A DNA stretch of 8,582 bases from Oscillospiraceae bacterium. GTDB lineage: Bacteria; Bacillota; Clostridia; Saccharofermentanales; Saccharofermentanaceae. Position 1 is the stretch's first letter, and every line of letters starts with the position of its first letter. Where the stretch lies: NCBI GenBank assembly GCA_902795955.1, contig CADBNJ010000154.1:1-8582 (forward strand), in the 5' to 3' direction. A program made the position numbers and the translations under genes. Below, piece by piece: positions 6,093-8,582 of this stretch. The notes beneath the pieces were generated by a model. The model saw only the letters and a list, made by a program, of their open reading frames with translations. It was not told where the DNA came from and did no database searches.

Positions 6093-6884
6093 ATGAAGAG
6101 GAAGAAGATTATTGCTGTCCTTCTGGCATTCTGCATGGTCTTGTCTATCGCAGCCTGCAACAAGAGCAGCAAGCGTTCGGACGACGATGATGATGATGAT
6201 GAGACGATAGAAGAGACAGAAGATGATGAGACATCTGATACATCTGAGACATCAGAATCAACGGAGAAGACAGAGAGAACAGAGAAGAGTGAGGAGACAA
6301 CAGAGTCAACAACTGCTGAGCCTACAGCAACATCTGCAGAGCGTGCGCAGTTTGTCGGCAAGGTTGTTGATTTCGATGATATGCACTTCTTTGTAAACGG
6401 CAAGAAGTACACACTCGGTCAGGTAACACTTCAGGAGATGATCGATGACGGCGTTCCTTTCGATGAGAGCGATCTGAAGTATAAGGATGAGATGCTCAAG
6501 AAGAACAGTCAGTCATTCAACGGATTCGGCATCACGCTTGATAAGTTCTGGAGCGCTCAGGTATACGTTATGAACCTGTCTGATTCAGAGAAGCCCATGA
6601 AGGATTGTACGATCTACAGGATCTATCTGCCCAGCCTTGATTCCGGTTATCAGAACGGTGCCAACCTGAGCTTTGATTTCCCGCTCGACATCACAATGGC
6701 TGAGCTTGAGGCAACAGCAGGCAAGCCTGATGACGGCGTACAGCACTATGACGGAGATAACGGATACTACACAGATACTTACACATACAAGAAGAAGTCT
6801 GAGCAGTACCTCGGTTCGAAGGAGTTCGAATTCGAATTCAAGAAGGGCGTTATCTACAAGATCGCTCTGGATTACATCCCGTAA
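6093..6884 (+). CDS. Lipoprotein with acidic Ser/Thr-rich linker and C-terminal domain of unknown function
   Basis: This 263-residue protein begins with a lipoprotein signal peptide (MKRKK, hydrophobic core, I19-A-A-C22). Seven consecutive Asp (30-36) open a disordered linker of Asp, Glu, Ser and Thr to about residue 83, which would hold the folded part away from the membrane. The globular region (about 86-263) starts FVGKVVDFDD. Its last part, about 193-263, has a 'T.AELEA.AGKPD ... YTYK ... FEFEFKKGVIYKI' pattern that faintly resembles small lipoprotein folds of the SmpA/BamE or PepSY-like kind; I do not assign a family. All 25 Lys codons are AAG and most Thr codons are ACA, a stronger bias than in the neighbouring genes and a sign of high expression. 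It has its own promoter and a strong terminator, so it is probably a single-gene transcript. Confidence 0.85.
   Translation: MKRKKIIAVLLAFCMVLSIAACNKSSKRSDDDDDDDETIEETEDDETSDTSETSESTEKTERTEKSEETTESTTAEPTATSAERAQFVGKVVDFDDMHFFVNGKKYTLGQVTLQEMIDDGVPFDESDLKYKDEMLKKNSQSFNGFGITLDKFWSAQVYVMNLSDSEKPMKDCTIYRIYLPSLDSGYQNGANLSFDFPLDITMAELEATAGKPDDGVQHYDGDNGYYTDTYTYKKKSEQYLGSKEFEFEFKKGVIYKIALDYIP
6180..6203 (+). repeat. GAY/GAG trinucleotide run encoding seven Asp and a Glu
   Basis: Two GAC and five GAT codons followed by GAG form an in-frame simple repeat at the start of the acidic linker. Slippage would change linker length by whole residues and not break the frame. Confidence 0.7.
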
Positions 6885-6906
6885 TCGTTGAGAGTTTGAT
6901 GATCGA

Positions 6907-6941
6907 AGGGGAACGGGCAGGTACCGTTCCTCTTTTTATTT
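6907..6941 (+). terminator. Rho-independent terminator of the 6093-6884 lipoprotein gene
   Basis: AGGGGAACGG (6907-6916) pairs with CCGTTCCTCT (6924-6933): a 10-bp stem with one G-U pair and a 7-nt loop. It is followed by TTTTTATTT. It begins 22 nt after the stop codon. The far edge covers the stop codon (6936-6938) of the convergent minus-strand gene. No T-run exists in the opposite direction, so it is probably one-way. Confidence 0.92.
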
Positions 6942-8582
6942 GCCGCCCGCATGATCTGAAGGGTATAGGATATAACCGTTCGTGATCGTATGACCGCCGT
7001 CATAGCCTAATTCCTTTATCAGAGGGACCAGATCGCTGTAGTACGCTTCCACATAAACCGCATCCGGCCGCATCTCCGGGAACAGCCCGTAGTACTCAGC
7101 AAGGTTCTTTACGGTGTATTCATCGATTACGGGAAGCCAGCAGGTGTATGAACCGATCTTTTTGCCGGTGTCAAGATACATCCATAGTTCCGGCGAGACA
7201 ATAAGCACTCTGTCAATGTCATCGCTTCTCAGAGCCTCTGTATCGAGCATCATCAGGTCATAGTAGAATACTCTGTTGCTGCTCAAATGAAGGCCTTTGA
7301 CGGAACCGTGATCGATGATCTGATCCATGTGTTTGATGTCCGGCTCGGCGAAAGTGAATGTTATTCTGAAATACAGCTGAATTGAGAACTGTAATAATGC
7401 CACTGAGACCAGTGCGATTATTAAGGGCTTTGAATTGAATCTGTCCCGGATGAATCCCGCTGCTATTACGGCCGATGCTACAGTCATAACTGTTGCCGCG
7501 GATGCAATGGACGTGAATCCGAGATTTGACGAGAAGTGGATGCAGACAGTATAAAGAAGGCCGGGGATCCAGAATGAGCGGAACAGCTTGCCTGTGACAT
7601 CATCTCTGTTATGGATCGAACAGTATAGTCCGAGAAGGCACGGGGCGATCATGTAATTATTGATATAGCTGTTGCTCATCAGATAGGCTGCCTGCAGGAT
7701 CAGGACAAGGACGCATGTTGCAGCAAATCCTATGCGTATTACCTTCTCGTCCTTCCTGACCACAGTGTAGATCAGCATAACTGAGAAGATGAACAGGACC
7801 GGTAATACGGCAATAGAGGAGAACCCCAACGAGGTGAAATACGTAATGATCTTGTCGGTGAAGACGATAGGATGCTCTCTGTCGCCTGCCAGGTAAGGAA
7901 GGAAATGCAATACCTCTCCCAAAGATGAACGGCAGCAATAGTAGATCATGAAGATTACCGCACATACGGAAATGCCTGCCGTTGCCCATCCGAGCCTGCC
8001 GAGTTCGGATCTTCTGCGGATCAGCATATTCACCAGAACGGCAATGTATCCTACGGCGAGGAAAGGACAGCATGTTACGGCTATGGCATACAGGAATCCT
8101 GCAAGCATATACTGCAGTCTCAGGTGTCTCTCCGCAGTTATGAATATGGCAGATGAGGCCGTGAGAGTCATAAGGCATATTGTGTTGTAATACAGGGCCA
8201 TTACGCCGTAGGGAACATATATCAGCAATGTGAGCGAGGCTGCTGCGGCACCGGCAAAGCTTATCTTGCGCATTCTCATGAACAGGAACAGAGATGACGA
8301 TATCCAGCAGAATGTGAACATATAGCGGAATGCCAGATAGATCCCTGTAACGCCGCCGTTTATCTTAAGAAATGACCATATCGGAAGATGAAGCCATAAG
8401 TAGCTTATCTGCGTAGGATTCCATTCATGCAGGACAGGTATGTCACCGGTAATGAACCTGAACGGAATGGCAATGTACATGGCCTCATCCGCCGGAAAAC
8501 CGTAGCGGCATTTCCAGAACAGCAATAAACTGATCGCGGCAAAAACGGCAAAGAATATGATGTATGGTATTGTTTTCTTACG
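6936..8582 (-). CDS. Polytopic membrane protein, GT-C-like glycosyltransferase family (5' end outside window)
   Basis: The frame is open to the right edge: beyond the TTG at 8525 the minus strand still encodes RKKTIPYIIFFAVFAAISL, clearly the first membrane helix with its basic flank. The true start therefore lies probably only a few codons outside, and 548 residues are visible. About 11-13 hydrophobic segments span residues 4 to 405, followed by a soluble C-terminal domain (about 410-548). The first extracytoplasmic loop carries D32-E33 in FPADEAMY, soon after the first helix, where GT-C glycosyltransferases (PMT, ArnT, PglB-type) place their acidic catalytic motif. A following 'ITGDIPVLHEWNPTQ' segment is a style I associate with uncharacterised clostridial membrane proteins of this kind. 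Expected role: transfer of a sugar from a polyprenyl-phosphate donor to an envelope acceptor. The donor, the acceptor and even catalysis are inferred. It ends inside the terminator of the convergent lipoprotein gene. Confidence 0.75.
   Translation of the reverse strand, partial: RKKTIPYIIFFAVFAAISLLLFWKCRYGFPADEAMYIAIPFRFITGDIPVLHEWNPTQISYLWLHLPIWSFLKINGGVTGIYLAFRYMFTFCWISSSLFLFMRMRKISFAGAAAASLTLLIYVPYGVMALYYNTICLMTLTASSAIFITAERHLRLQYMLAGFLYAIAVTCCPFLAVGYIAVLVNMLIRRRSELGRLGWATAGISVCAVIFMIYYCCRSSLGEVLHFLPYLAGDREHPIVFTDKIITYFTSLGFSSIAVLPVLFIFSVMLIYTVVRKDEKVIRIGFAATCVLVLILQAAYLMSNSYINNYMIAPCLLGLYCSIHNRDDVTGKLFRSFWIPGLLYTVCIHFSSNLGFTSIASAATVMTVASAVIAAGFIRDRFNSKPLIIALVSVALLQFSIQLYFRITFTFAEPDIKHMDQIIDHGSVKGLHLSSNRVFYYDLMMLDTEALRSDDIDRVLIVSPELWMYLDTGKKIGSYTCWLPVIDEYTVKNLAEYYGLFPEMRPDAVYVEAYYSDLVPLIKELGYDGGHTITNGYILYPSDHAGGK

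Noticed and set aside
6002..6412. Minus-strand frame with a long serine run
   Set aside because: The serine run is only the complement of the GAT/GAG repeat of the real lipoprotein gene, and the frame also spans that gene's promoter.
6822..6842. Short repeat of TTCGAA/GAATTC-type palindromes
   Set aside because: It encodes the alternating Glu-Phe strand of the lipoprotein and is explained by codon repetition.
8523..8525. TTG as the start of the membrane protein
   Set aside because: Nineteen further in-frame codons to the edge encode a basic flank and a hydrophobic helix that fits the first membrane segment.

Overview
The window reads as a gene-dense segment of a low-to-mid GC, Gram-positive anaerobe, most likely a gut or rumen Clostridia (Lachnospirales/Oscillospirales-like). 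The grounds are Sec lipoproteins with Gram-positive-type lipoboxes, strong GGAGG ribosome binding sites, TATAAT promoters, and DHH, GT-C-like and WD40-type proteins of styles I associate with those bacteria. This placement is inference from protein style, not from a marker gene. Six protein-coding genes fill almost all of the window, two of them cut by its edges. No tRNA, rRNA, CRISPR array or insertion sequence is visible.

Layout. 1-2364 (+) is the C-terminal part of a large beta-propeller (WD40-like) protein whose N-terminal effector or sensor part lies off the left edge. It converges on, and overlaps by 8 bp, a minus-strand DHH/DHHA1 phosphoesterase (2357-3841) with a long extra C-terminal region. 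A divergent intergenic region of about 110 bp follows, with a clear TATAAT box facing right. It drives a probable three-gene operon: a lipoprotein with two cystatin-like repeats (3954-4697), a 68-residue acidic small lipoprotein (4748-4954), and a radical SAM/SPASM enzyme (4954-6021) joined to it by a TAATG stop-start overlap. A new promoter begins 2 bp after the radical SAM stop codon and drives another lipoprotein (6093-6884) with an Asp/Glu/Ser/Thr-rich linker and strongly biased codon use, ending in a clear intrinsic terminator. Converging from the right is a polytopic membrane protein resembling GT-C glycosyltransferases (6936-8582, minus), whose start lies off the right edge.

The most interesting system is the 3954-6021 operon. 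A small exported lipoprotein translationally coupled to a radical SAM/SPASM enzyme looks like a precursor-maturase pair of the RiPP type. The mature part of the small protein holds two aligned copies of an acidic-hydrophobic decapeptide (DLEGEAICIE and ELDGDVAVVD), no aromatic and no basic residues, and one cysteine besides the lipid-anchor cysteine. This suggests a surface-anchored modified peptide. The idea is inferred from architecture; no modification can be shown from sequence.
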